Below, in pieces: positions 1-14,000 of a stretch of 64,000 nucleotides of DNA. A model generated the notes under the pieces. It did not search any database. It was not told the origin of the DNA and worked only from the letters and a program-made list of their open reading frames with translations. A program made the translations under genes and the position numbers. Numbering within the stretch: the stretch's first letter is position 1; every line of letters begins with the position of its first letter. Source of the stretch: Schistosoma haematobium (Eukaryota; Platyhelminthes; Trematoda; Strigeidida; Schistosomatidae); NCBI RefSeq assembly GCF_000699445.3, contig NC_067196.1:80156364-80220363 (forward strand), written 5' to 3'.

Positions 1-329
1 TATGCTGATTGTTCGAAATAATTACACTGAATTTTGCCCAACTGCAGGCTGACCTTGAGTCGTTAATTTGAAGATTGAAGGTTCAGACTTTTTTTTCACC
101 CCGTTGCCAATTGTTATAGTTTGTCGCTCAAATAGCAACTGTCCCTTGTTCCGAGTATAAGTAATAGGCGTTTCCGACATAACAATCAGCGACGACCAGA
201 TACAAAAGGTAGCATTAAAAGAGCCAAGACAATAAACATTCAAACAAAAAGTTATAACAGAGTAACTTGTATAGACAACCGTTTAGAAATACTTGTGCAT
301 TTTTGATGATGGTTGTATTACTTCTCTCA

Positions 330-2215
330 GTTTCAGCATCATATAAAAGAACTACCTTGACGTTTGTGTTGAAGATCCTGACTTTGACATTGGTTGGAAG
401 TTGTTTTGAGTCCCATTTGTTGTCCTTTATTTGCTAGTCCTCGCCTTTACGTCCGCATCGATAGTGCTTCCCAGGTAGGTGGAGGACTCCACATCCTCAA
501 GAGTTTCGCCATCAAGTGTGATTGGGTTGGTGTTCTCCGTATTGCGCTTGAGGATCTTACTTTTCCCTTGTGTATGTTGAGGTCTACTGATGTAGAGGCT
601 GCTGCTATACTAACTGTCTTCATCTGCATTTGTTCATGTGTATGGGATGAAAGAGCCAAGTCATCTTCAAAGTCCAAATCTTCTGGTTGCATCCAAACTG
701 TCCAGTGTATTCCATGTTACCGCTCGGATATCGAGGTCTTCATAATCCGATCAACCATCAGAAGAAAGAGGAAGGGGGATGTAAGATCCAAACTACGGTT
801 CGGATAGATGAATAGCCGTCCAGGTACATTAGACACGCGTCCTTTCCCGTCGAAATCAAAACAAGTAATCGGGTAAATAGCGGTCCTATAATTCATCATA
901 AATTTAAATGTAAATCGTTACCTAAACAAATATTACCACCCGGCTATTCAACCAATAATTGTTCAATCAATAAAATCTAAATTACAATCAATAAAGGAGT
1001 TGATAAAAGATGAGGGAAAATTACCAGTCACAACAAATGAACGTTATTCTATCCTGATTGGATAGAACACACACACAAAGGGAGGGGCAAATCAATATGG
1101 CTGCCGCCAAGAACAAGTGTCAAGTAAAACAACACAGATGCAGTTCGGGAAGAAACACGAAAATTTAGTGAAGGCGTAAGGAAAATAAAAACTGATAAAA
1201 AAATACAAATAATAACAATTCAAATGTAATCAAGAGACTAACAATGTACAACTAAGGGAATCAATAGGAACAAAGTGGCATTTGTTCCCCCTCCTAAATC
1301 TTCTTGAATAGAACGTGAAGCATGTCTACAGTTACTTCAATATCTGACTTCAGTGTTTCAGATGGTATGTTGTCTAATGTTGCTGCTTTCCCACCGTTGA
1401 TTTGTCTAATGGCCATCCTGATTTCTTCGATCGTTAGTTGATTGACATCTATAGAAAAGTTTGTATGTGCTGCTTCGATGTCCGATGGATTCAATGGATC
1501 TGGTCTATTCAACATTTCTTCAAAGTGTTCTACTAATCTCTTCCTCTGTACCTGAATCGGAGTGTTGAGTTTGTCAACATGTCGAAAGAAGTCTGTTTTG
1601 GACCCATGAATTGCTGTCCACCCAGTTGTTCATCGCCTCTTGAGTTTCGGTTTCATCTTGACAACAACCAGGTGGTGATCTTAATCTGTCATCTCCTCCC
1701 CTAGTTCTCACATCTTCCGTTGACCTGAATTTTTCACGGATGCAAGTGTGATCTATCTGGTCCTCCATGGTGTGGTCCAGTGAGACCCATGTAGTTTGTG
1801 TGGGAATATTGTACCGTCTATAACCAATTTGTTGAATGCTCATAGGTTCGCAAATGTCTCCCTGTTTCCGTTCCTCTCTCCCAGTCCATGTCATCCCATG
1901 ATATCTTCATATCCGGTGTTGTCCATTCCGACTTTGGCGTTTAGGTCTCCCATCAGGATGGTCAGGTTCTTTCCTGAGCACATTGTTCAGACGTTGCATT
2001 TATCTATGAAAATTGCTGCTTTCGTTGTTAAAAGGAGCATCGGCCGTGTGACTTTCGAAGAATCTCGGCTTTCATCATGAGGTATCATAATTCCTAATTT
2101 ATTCCGAATAGCACTTTTTTGGCACAGTTGTTTTCTACGTTATGGGGTTGCTGACCCCATGCCCAACCTTTTTCCTTGAGCCCAGCAGTGGCCCTAGAAG
2201 AGCTACAGGCGGTGT
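330..2215 (-). mobile_element. RTE-clade LINE relic, lineage A (SR2-like), internally deleted
   Basis: Read on the minus strand: a start-like MGSATP near 2150, endonuclease-derived sequence (TTWVSLDHTMEDQIDHTCI at about 1780), the linker with LNRPDPLNPSDIEAAHTNF and IRQINGGKAATLDNIPSE (1294-1515), then reverse-transcriptase C-terminal sequence with DLDFEDDLALSSHTHEQM (about 640-690) and DSKQLPTNV-type sequence near 400. Motif C reads FEDD rather than FADD. Roughly 835-1270 does not fit the element and replaces the missing RT centre; it may be another insertion. Lies downstream of MGAT5. Many stops and frameshifts. Confidence 0.85.
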
Positions 2216-4349
2216 TAACTAACTGATATTCACAGCGGTAAAAAAATGAAATATGGATGGATTAAATGGGCACAACTGGACTTAAGTTGTAATAGATAAC
2301 ACCAGAATTATATTAGATAGTATCCATATTGATGCTGGTTCTAGAATCATCATCATTTTTACCAGGATAGAAATAACACTAGAAATATGATATCCATGAA
2401 CTTTATTATTATAAAATAAATCCATGATTGGATTAAATACATCCACATGTGTTGTATTCGAATGAGTCCGCAGTCAAGGAGTTTTAATTATTTATGGATC
2501 AGTAGAATAATGGTGATTAACAGAAGAACAGATCGACAGGCACACATACAGAGACATATTGTTACGATGTATGTATAAGGCGTCAGAATTAGTCTCACAG
2601 CCGAGCACAAGTTAGCTGGTAAAATCGAGTTCACACATTTGACGGTCAGAACTTGTATTCCAAAATAAGTATACAGTTGTATGGATTTAACATAACTGTA
2701 ATACATGTTCCAACAACCTCATTTGATGAAGACTCATTATACACATTGAAGTTTTTAAAACTCTTTACCATAAATGTTTGTACACATTGATTCCTAATTA
2801 AGCCCAATGGGCTTCCTATTTTATAGCTGTTTCCTTCTTATTTGGTTATCAATGTAGGGCTCTATTGCAGTGAGGTTGATTTTTTTGAGCATGGTATGAC
2901 ATACCATTCAAACTAAACAGTTGAATAATACATGCTTTGTTCAGTGCTGATTCCCGCAAACTGTATGGTATACTTAAAATGTGAAATCTAAAAAGGGATT
3001 TAGTCAATAGCAAAAGTATGGATGTCACTTTCATATCACTGGGCTAATTAGGAGGCTTGGTAAAAGCACAAAATACTAGGTATTCTTGACGGAGGTTATC
3101 CAATGAATGGCAGCTGGAGCCATAACAAACCAGTAACTCGCTGAAACAAAATATGCAACTCGGTGCAATAGCAATCACCACATCACATAACCAAATACCT
3201 ACTAAAGGTAGTAGAAAACTATAGTCTACGATGGATTTGTAAGTAACGTTCACAATACCCTTATTCATATAACTTCAATCCACTGCAACTCGAGTCTTAT
3301 TAAACTACACCAAAATTATGGCTATCGAACGAGCGGGACTTTACTCTACCAGCCATGCGAAGTTATCGACAGGATTAAGATGGCAACTTTATTCTTACGA
3401 TTAATCTACAACTGTGGTTATTACAAGCACAGAGAATCCGGTGGTCTATATTTTGATGATGGTCACGAAGTTTTAACATCTCGCTTGGCAATACCAAACC
3501 ACTTCACAACGTCACATGGTTTAATGTAAACTATTCACAAGGCAAACGCAAAGCTCTTGTTTTTTACTAATCAGCCTGACTATTGATCAACCTTTAAAGA
3601 TTATAAACTGTCGAATTTCAGGTGTAAATGAATTCTATATTTAGTGGCATGTACCATCTTGAGATCGTCAGATACAAACTCTGTTTATTAATCCTTTAAA
3701 ACCTGTTATGATGGACAATCATGCTCATTTATCATGATAAAGTGTCAGATGGATACAATTCTTGCAAAGATGTATGACACTTATGTATTAAAAATTAGCA
3801 AACTATTTAATACTTAAAAATGATTATTAAAAAGTCATCAAACATCTCTTGTCCTTCAGAATATCGAAACAAACAACTACAGTTCTTCATTCACAAAATT
3901 ACCAAATCAATTGTCAATGAAATCAACTTAATATTGCAAACATATATGGAAAAAATAATCTAGTTTCCTAACACACAACAATATTATTCTATATAGTTCG
4001 AAAATGCGTTGTACAAGCATGAAAAGAAATCTACAATTAGATTCTAAAACGAAAAAATCTGAAGGAATTAAGACTTTACAACAGAAAAAAGTTCGTAGAC
4101 TAGAATTTATAGGAAGTAAATACAAATTAAAATGCAGTTATTAGTAAATATATTAATGTTGCAGACTGAAATGGGAAAAATGCTTTTCGACAGAAAATAA
4201 CAATCAAATATTCAGTGCTTCACCGTACACTTAAAATGTTAAAGAAAGTACATAATACGATTCATATACAACCGGACGGGAAGGTGAAAGTATAAATGTA
4301 GCTTGTATAATTTTCTATACATGTGATCATTAAGGAATAGAATATTTTG
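2216..4349. other. 3' flank of MGAT5, no gene recognised
   Basis: AT-rich sequence with short frames that show no family resemblance. On the minus strand, AATAAA-type signals occur at about 3684-3689 and an ATTAAA at about 3806-3811, some 540-670 nt after the MGAT5 stop; either could serve as the polyadenylation signal, but nothing distinguishes them. Confidence 0.4.
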
Positions 4350-5033
4350 TCACAAACAGTTAGAACATAAAGAAATCTGGTTAGGAATAGCATCACGACA
4401 AGGACAAAAACGAGAAAATACATCAGATCCATTAAGAGTCCCTGAGGCAGTACAGTCAAACCATTCATGATTAGCTTGAAAAACACATGAACTTGTTGCA
4501 TCGTCCCAATATGGTGCCATTGGACTAGTTGTGTAAGTAATATTAGGACAAGAAACACCGAGATGTTGAAGGTTTAGTCGATGATTAACACTTGGAAAGT
4601 GTTCTGGAGAACAGCGAAATGCATAAAGATAAGACAAGTTTTGCGAAGGCGTAGTGTGAATAGAACGATAGTAGAGGTAGCCATTCTGTATTTGGGGATG
4701 ATGTGTTTTGTTGCGAATGGAGTAAACAGAAATATCGGGAGGCAGTAATAAAGTATGTTCTGAAGTTCCCAGATTTATACACACATCTGCACAAGATTTA
4801 CCACGAGATCCCAAAACTATCTTCAAACTTGATGCTGGAGGCCATGAAACAGTAGTGCTAGGGACATCTAGGTAGTTAAATTTAGGAGGCGCATCAGCTT
4901 TTGTTATCGGCAATGGAGACTGGATCAAGTTTTTGTAAAAAGGTGCGGCGCAGATATTTTGGCGTGTCAAATAAGCATTAAGGCGTTCGAGTAAACCCCA
5001 CGGACTATATTCGTGAGGACGATAGGTTCCGTT
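4350..5033 (-). CDS. MGAT5: MGAT5 exon 16 (C-terminal, stop codon)
   Basis: Codes aa 630-856 and stop TGA. Includes [35 protein letters not shown], then [12 protein letters not shown] and [18 protein letters not shown], matching the human C-terminal order WPPLSALQVKL, SCKQVC, CVFQGDLLLFSC and CPCRDFIKGQVALC. Two insertions relative to human: about aa 658-688, and about aa 718-765 between the CADVC motif and the next conserved cysteine. Acceptor aattttag. Confidence 0.96.
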   Translation of the reverse strand, partial: NGTYRPHEYSPWGLLERLNAYLTRQNICAAPFYKNLIQSPLPITKADAPPKFNYLDVPSTTVSWPPASSLKIVLGSRGKSCADVCINLGTSEHTLLLPPDISVYSIRNKTHHPQIQNGYLYYRSIHTTPSQNLSYLYAFRCSPEHFPSVNHRLNLQHLGVSCPNITYTTSPMAPYWDDATSSCVFQANHEWFDCTASGTLNGSDVFSRFCPCRDAIPNQISLCSNCL

Positions 5034-8000
5034 CTAAAATTAACAAACAGTAATTAAACGCTCAGCCGAAATGCATAACTTAAGGATGAAAACTCTAAGA
5101 TCCAATTCACCTCTATAAAAAAGCTGATATCTTATAACTGATTATTAAAGGCTAACATATTTATATAGCGTATTTATTTTAAAGTATAAAAGGTTTATAT
5201 ATATATAGTGAATGGTTTGCTTAAGGTTATGATAATAATAATAGTAACCGTGAAAAACAGAAATACTTAAAAGTGAAATCTTACAGAAATGTTGGTCAGA
5301 ATACGTTTGATAGTTAAGCGTATCTGTGTTTCATTGTCCATATCAACCAAATATGAGTAAGGTTCACCGATGTGATTTTCTATGTACGGATGTTGGCTGG
5401 TAAGCTGCAGAAATAGAAAAAAAAGTGGTCGTGACGTGAGGATAGTTCATGTATTGTTACTTATAAGTTATTTGGGGATATAGAAGTATATTACAAAACC
5501 CATATTTCTAAAGAATAGAAATAAGATTAGAATAACCCCCTTCGTATGTATATATCTCGTTTCAAGCTACTAAGATTGAAATAATCGAAAGAAGTGTGGA
5601 AAAATTATAGCACACTAATCAATTGAATAAACACAAAAGCAAAGCAAATTTGTCATTCATAGCAAAAAACCATCAATTATCTATAAAATGATCTTAAACT
5701 TGTGAAGAAGGAAAAAGTCAGCTAATCCAAATCGACATGAAGCCAGTGACAGATGTCAATTAGCTCTAGTTAATATTTTATGTTAACACGACAAGCTGTA
5801 ATTAAAAATATGAGTGGCAAAGAAGCCGAAATAAAATAGTTACGATAATAATCGATAAAACCAAACATTGACGATATGGTGCAAAAAAGACGAAATGAAT
5901 AGGTATGAGTGAAGAAATATTGGAACTAAAGAGATTCAGAGGACGACAAAGAGCGAAAGCATATTTACCGTTGTAACCGAATATCATGATTAAGGGCACA
6001 GCAATAGATGTAGTGACTAAATTGATGGTAATAGAAAAGATTAGGAATAAACGATATGATTTAAGAAGATTGAATTTGTGAGATAATTTTAAAACTCAAA
6101 ATAACACAAAGAATTAATGCATTTTCCCCACTGTGACTGATTTTGAGTCATGCCAACCAACCACTATAGTGATAATTTTGCAGACCCCAACCAAGTTTCC
6201 TACATCTAACAACAGGGCTCAATCCAATAACAGGCGATCTTACGGACTGACCTTATGTTTTAGTTTAGCCACACTAATTTACTCAAACACCCGCTAACAT
6301 CTCCCCTCAAAGTAGGTAGTGGTTAGGCGCACGTGACATGTTCCAACCACTCTCAGTCGGTAAAGATTCACTACCTCATTAATCAATTCACTATACTTGG
6401 CTAGTGTCCTAATGGTTAAACACAACATCGCTCTTTCAAATATTTCATGATACTCAGGAAATGCTTCCAAGATATCTATGATAAACACACCTGAAGCTTA
6501 TGCATGTCTTTTACTTTTACAGACGATGTCTCAGTTTTAATGAGTAACACAGAGCCGACTGCTAAGGATTGTACTAGACCTTTCGTTAGGCACCCAGACA
6601 TCTTGCCAACGCTACAATTGACGCAAGGTCAGAAAATACAAGAGAGCTGTATCTAGGTGTCTTAGCATGCCAATGCACCAGAGATGATGAGACTCTTAAT
6701 ATAAGCGAAGTTGTGATTAAATTTAATTACTTCGCTCTGTATGAACAATGTAGTGCCGAAGCAACATAAGTTTAGAGAAAGGAAATTATATTCTAAACAT
6801 TCTTGCATGTTACCCAGTGTGATCAAGAGATTGCATTATGTCCTTGTCTACATTAAATAGGGAAGAATTTCAAATTGGTAACGGATAATAGTCTCAAAGA
6901 ATAAAATTCATCAGTTCAAATGATTAATCCAACCGCCTTAAACAAACGTGGTTGGAGGATTTTTCTTGGTTAATATTCAAGTAAATAATTAACTCTAATG
7001 GAGAAGTATGAGAGTTATTTAGTGTACTATGGTGGTCAGAAATATGTTTGTAGAACGAATTTAGCTTATAATACTTAAAAGAGTGATATTCAACATTTTC
7101 CTCACTATGCTAACGTCTATCTGAGAAGCTGACCACGGACGTCTTAGAAATATTGCTCACATCTGCTGGGATAACCGGGTAAGTAATAGTGGTTAGACCT
7201 AGGGTATTAGAGAATGATGGTAAATCAGTTGGTGAGGTTGTGAATCTTCATCGACTGAGATGGTTAGGCCACGTATTAGGTATGCCTGAACACCGATTAC
7301 CACGACGCGCAATGCTAACTGGTGTTGGAGATGGTTGGAAGAAAGTTAGGGACGGCCAAACCAAAACGTCGCATCAGTACTTGAAGTCACTAACTTCTAG
7401 TTTGAGCCATGTTGGTAGATGCAGACTACTTTGTGGGGGTGCGCGTGACTATCGTAACCAATGGTTGGAGACTGTAGGTGACATGGCTCAGAATCGATCA
7501 CAATGGCGTCGGTGTATACGTTCACATACTTAATAAATGGGAAAAAGCTCGAAAATGCTTGATATTGAACATACAACCTCTACCATTTGCAACCATATAA
7601 GCAATTTAATACCGGCCTTATTATAGTCACTTCCTTACTGAATAATACACAAATACGGATAAAAAAGCATTAAGGGTATAGTGAATGAGAACTCAGGTAT
7701 GGAAAACCAATTTATTGTTTATTGCAAAATCACAGTGGCTTAAACATGAAAATCATACATTGAATACATTATTTGCACATCTTCCTACATTCGTCTTTCA
7801 AATATTTCACGATTCTTTTAATTCTGTTGTTATTCCAATTGCTCTCTATTTCCCGTCCCGTTCTGTTCAATTCAATTTTATATCGACAGGTATTCCATTC
7901 TCAACTGCCGTTACATACTACTTATACCTTTCGGCATAAGTAGCATACACCACAAAGGGATTTGAATTTGGTTTGTTGCATCGTAAATAACTGCAATTAC

Positions 8001-11000
8001 CTTAGGTGTCTTTGAATAATATACACTTCTACACGGTTGCACATAATTGTAGGTATTAAAATAGCATTTTGAAAATAGGATATATGCATATTTGCTGAAC
8101 ATTTTATCGCATTTTTTAAATAGAACAAATTTGTTTAAGTTAAAATTTCTAATATCTATTACATTTTTTAAAATTAATAACAGAATAAGTGTATATTTCA
8201 CAATGATAAAATATTTACATACATCATTGGATTTGATTTTCAGTTTAAATAATTGTAAAAATGAACATCAAATTGATGAGATAAATAAAAGTAGAAAAAA
8301 TTATGTCAGGGGTGTTACTTTACCTAGGTATGTGCTTATTCACTGATTATTCTACACATGAGTACCATTGTTAATTATACCCAATTTTTTATGGCAATAA
8401 ATTGGGGTCGGTGATAAAAATAATCCATAATTTCATGATTAACATAAACATTGATATTTTATTAAGGTCAAGGTTTAATGATAGAGACTAGCTTCGAGAG
8501 GATATTTCCGGAGTTTTAATAAGAAGACGTGACCATTGGAGCTAATCCGTGTTGGATGTGAGGTAGTAACCCATCAGAAACAATGAAAGATGGTCGCGCA
8601 ATGTCGTGGTTCAGTAGTTTATAGGTTAAAAGTTCGCCCGCGAAACCAAAGGTCCTGGGTTCCATTCCCTTTGGTAGGAAGTTGTAGACGCACACTGCTG
8701 ATGAGCCCCACATTGAAACGAAACGGCCATCCAAGTTTTAAATGTTGGTTTGACTTTGATTGGTTCACGATTTCAATGAAGATCAATTTAACATTCGTCT
8801 ATAGTCGCAGCTATAATTTAACTACTTATATCATTAAATTTCAGAAAAAAACGATTTTATTTCAATAGGATAAACATAAAAATGTTCATAATTTCGAAAT
8901 GATTCAATAGGCTGTTGATATGCTTAAATCTTCATAATAAAACGACATAGATGTCATAGTCTAGATTGGAGTAAACTTTGCTTATTCGAAGTTAATGATA
9001 CGCATTACTTTTTCTGCATCAAACAAGACAAATTACGCAATATTTTGTGCCTATATATAAATTGGTTTTATCAGTGACACTGTTTAGTAATGGTCAGTAA
9101 TATGAACTGGAGTGGTGAATCATTGGTTAAATTATTAAATTTTTAAAGACCAGCTCATAAGTTCAAATGCTGTTTTAAATGCTCTTCGAGATTTGGGGCG
9201 GGTTAAACCATCAGCTTCTAGTTTCGATTCCACGATTATCATAAGCCGAGGCTCGTGTTATCGCAGATTGTTATCTATTGTTTTTCGTAGAAAATATAAA
9301 TGCATTGTGTGCACTTTCTGCATCGTCAACTTACTTTTCCATTTGTTCTTCGCCTTTCTAGCCCTCCTCATCCACACTACGCTGTATGTTCCCCTAATAA
9401 ACAAAATATCTTCTGGATAGACTCGAACCGCTAAAAATAGTATCACTAACTTTGACACAAACAATATGGCTCAAATTCAAGTACATAGACGTGTACTTAC
9501 TTAGTGAATTAAATCATAATTATTATTCTTACATATGAACTAAACTCAAACCTTGAGGTGTGGCTAGTGAAAACAAGATCTGGTTGGTTATTGAGCGGCG
9601 GCAGCTTATTTATATATTTATTTAAACACATGAACATAGGTACAAGAAGGCACCAAATACATATGCACCACATAAATTATTCGATTTGTGTGAGGGCTGG
9701 AGTACTGCCCGGGTGCCCAAACCGAAACAGGCAGTTTTCTTAGAGGACCACACCCCGAGCCTTTGGCCTAAAGGTCTAATCCACAAAGCAGTGGAGCAAC
9801 GTCAGGAGATACAGTCCCATGGTGGCCGGTGACCAACGATTGGTTCATACGCCATTTGTTCTCTTAGGATCCTGGAGCCCATGTGTACTATTGGTTTAGA
9901 ATCAGGGTTTTCGTACTCCACTAGGTGGATCCTCCATATCCACCAACCCGGTTAAAGCTCCAGACATTCACTTTTCGTCCTCTCAATTTCGTAAGCAACA
10001 CTAGTGCCACAAGAAGGCAGTGAGTAGGACTTCCCTGGCAGTGGTTGCACGCACGTGGCTATGTGAGAGCATTTCGAGAGAGAAAGTTGACTCTTTCCAC
10101 TCTCGACCGCACCAGGGCATTTGGGGACAGATACTCAACTTACTGAGTGTTGAGTGAAGTAATGTCTAGCTTATACTTTGGCTCCCTATTTATGGTCGTG
10201 AATCTTATAAATGGTATGATGTGATTCGAAATGTGTATAGTGTGTCAATCGACTATCTAGTCTGGCAGAAGTGTAATCCCAGTCACTGGTCGTATTATCG
10301 TATAATAGTAATAAATCGTGGCAAGCGAAAATATTTTAGTTACGCCGTAATATTAAGCCATGTTATTATTCTGATTAGTTAAGATATATTACGTTCTAAA
10401 TAAATGGTAAACGAGAAGAAGACTTGCATCTAAGATAGAAATGATCCCTTATGATGTCCAGAATGAAAATAAAAGCTTTGCGACTGATTACATAATAAAC
10501 CTCAGAGAATATCACAACGTCATTGGTAAACTTGTTTACATTTAATGGATGTTGTTCACTAATGGTAAGCAAAAAGACAAATTTCATTATATTCATGATA
10601 TGAATAATAAAGGAAGTTTAAACAAACTAACATATAATTGTACATAAGTAAATAGACAGTAGTTTGAAGAATTGATAATATGAGATATTTCAAAGATATA
10701 TAGTATGACTGAGTGGATTATAAAAACGAGAATCAAAGTGGATTTATGCTGGTAATAAACGAATTAGCAAAAAACGTGAATGTTAATCGCATGCATTTAT
10801 ATCTCACTCAGACAAGGAATGTCAGAAGACAGAACCTTGTCTAAGACAGCGAAGAATAGGTACTTTGATAGACTACTACTCTTTATAGACACTTTTAAAT
10901 ACATAAAACTAAAATTAAAAACTTATTAAATGGTTGGTTCTGAAGCACTCAGTAAAAGAGCAAATTGTCCAGTAAGATATGTACCGAAGACACAGCAGAA

Positions 11001-14000
11001 TGAATTAAAATTTAAAGCTTAAAATTTCAACCTCACTCAATGACTAGTCAACTAAGTTACTGGTTTCTTTTTTAGTCCCTTCCTATCGGTATATTAAATA
11101 ATACGTTATCAAATAAAACTATTTAAAATAAGTACTTACAGAACGTGAAGTAGGTTTATAAGCAAAAAATGCTTGACTGCTTCTACCGTGAGGCGGATCA
11201 AAACGAGGATTAAGAAAAATAAGACCATTAGCGATTGCTTCTAAAGGCGCAGGACCTTCGTAAGGAAATCCCAATCCAATCATAATCTGGAATACATTTT
11301 AGAAAACATTCCACTAGTTAACATTACAGTGGTTTATGTTTTTACACAAACAAAAATAAATACACTCTCATTACAATTAATCAATTAAAACTCATCTCTC
11401 AACAATTTCAAAGTTACAACTTAACTCTACACTTGAATTAACTTCAATCAAATAGATCTCCACTAATTAAAGATATCACATGAAAATGTATCATTATGAT
11501 ACCATAAAAACATAGTTCGTTCCACATGAAATCGGTCACGTTAAACTGTCAGATAATCATGTTTCACATAATTTTAGTTCACCTTTTATAGTCAAAAATA
11601 ACTAAAGGAAATAAACTAGGAAGATGCAACTGAAAATATGACATATTATACGTACAAACTATCAACTATGAATAACTGACGTCTTATGGAGGAGTACAAT
11701 TTGACACAAACTTAGCGAAGAATACCATACACTTAATCACATCAATATCTGCTATTTTCATCCATCATAAATTTTAGGCTGTGATAAAGTAGACAACGCC
11801 TTCATCAAAACTCAATCAAGATTTGACTGGCAAAATTTAAATTAATGACCACAACAACATGCTGGGAGGCACACTCATAAATTACTTACATACTAATGAA
11901 TCAGTTATCAAGATAATTGTAAGGGAAATTTCAGGTCCTATATCTTCATTGATTATATAGGTTCCAGTAGTCAACAATAATGACCATTCTCTTTATCTCT
12001 GTGATTTTAGAATCCAGTTGGTTTATAGATGAATATAGTCTGACATTTACGGATAGTTTGACTGTAAGACGATCACGGATTGCGACTGCACTGAGACATA
12101 ACATATCGCAATGTTAGATTTGTGAAACTTCTGTCTCAAACTCAAGTAGTTAACACGTATTTCCCGATCGTTCAATTTGAGGGCCGGTGTTATGGGAATA
12201 AAGAACAGAGTAAACTTTACCTAAGTTGGTCGAGAAGAGAGTATGAGGTCAAAGTATAGCGCCTCTACTTCTGAGTCATAGTAGTACGTGGGACTGCATG
12301 TTTATTGACTAAAGTTTTCTGCAGCACAGAAATGGACGACTAAAGGAAACAGGTCGAGAGACATCGAATGAATAGTTGTGGTTTATGCAAATGTATAAAA
12401 TCCTTGATTCACCAATCAAATTAGATTGTAGGGCCTCGCTCTATGTCGAGCACATCTAGGTTGTTCCAGCCTTTGGACAGGACTGATCAATATATTCATT
12501 GCTCTTAAACCACATTTTGACCTTGTCACTTATTCGCTTATCAACCTTTACTGTTTTTATGTAAGCAATGTGACTTATTTTTGTGTGACTATAAATATCG
12601 ATTCACGCATGGTTAAATGGTGTCGGTTTATTCGCCTTCTCCATTGCGCGTTATTTCGTTTTGCTTTGCTTTCCGAACAGCGATTGTACGAATTATACGG
12701 ATTCAAAAATCCTTTCTCGTATTTGACTTATTTAATTCCGTTATCCACCGACGCGATTTAGGTCGATGATTATACACAAGGATTAGCGGCACGTATATTC
12801 CAATAACAAGCACCAAACGACCCAATTAGTCAGATCTAGGGCGGCTAAAGGATACCAAATTAGTTAAAGTCTTGATCGAACATATATACTATGTTCTTTT
12901 CTGATGTCCTTCATAAACTTGATTGTAAACCAACAGATTTCGAAATCAAACTGTCTAACCGTGCAGTTTCATCCAAAAGACCGATTAATATGTCTAGCAC
13001 TGATCTATCCTATGGTGTTGGTTTCTGAATCGCATCAGCTCAATTTTATTGGTTTCTTTCCCCTTTGATTCACAACCTTGTGTTGCGTGTGTGAGACGCC
13101 CCCAAATGCCCTGGTACGGTCGAGAGCGGAAAGAGTCAACTTTCCCTCTCGAAATGCTCTCACATGGCCACGCGTATATAGCCTCTGCCAGGGAAGTCCT
13201 ACTCACTACCTTCTCGTGGCGGGGGTGTTGTTTACAAAAATGAGAGGACGAAAAGCGAATGTCCGGCGCTTTAACCGGATTCCAAACTGATGGTGCACAT
13301 GGGCTCCAGTATCCTGCGGGAACAAATGGCGTATGAACCAATTATTGGTCACCGGCTTCCATGGGACTTCATCTCCTTACGATGCTCCACTGCCTTGTGG
13401 ATCAGACCTTCAGGTCGAAGGCTCGGGGTGTGGCCCCCTAAGAAAACCACCTGCTTCGGTCTGGGCACCCGGACAGTACCACAGCCCTCACACATATCGA
13501 ATGAGACTTGTGTGGTGCATATGTATTTGGTGCCTCCTTGTACCAATATCTAAATCTATGTGTGTGTGAGACGGTTCACTAATTCATTGGATCCATTATC
13601 ATTATTTTGGTAAAGTTAATAGATAGTATTCACATTCAGAGAAATTATAGGTGACACTGAATAGATAACTGGAGAATTTAGAGAGGGGAAGAACCCTGTG
13701 AGCATAACTAAGATCAATTGTCGCTTGACTTAATTCTCTAGTGGCATAGTATTGTCACCAAAATCATCTTCACTCTGTTCATCAATCGAATTCCTATGAG
13801 ATAGAATTAGTATGCATCAAACACAGAGTTCGCTGCTAATATTTCACTGATATCTTGAGAAACAAACAATGCTAGTGACTATTTACGATGAAATGCCAGT
13901 TCGTCAGCTTTGTGGTCATTAGTACGTTAAACTCTATCATCATAATTCTTAACACTATTTAATGTTGCACATTTCTGTGAGTCAGATTATCAAATAGTTT

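Noticed and set aside
4262..4558. 98-codon hydrophobic minus-strand frame that looks like a membrane protein
   Set aside because: It is a shifted-frame shadow of MGAT5 exon 16, whose own frame is strongly conserved.
13049..13569. Several overlapping frames of 60-115 codons
   Set aside because: The same frames recur in all copies of the dispersed RTE tail repeat and show no conserved protein.
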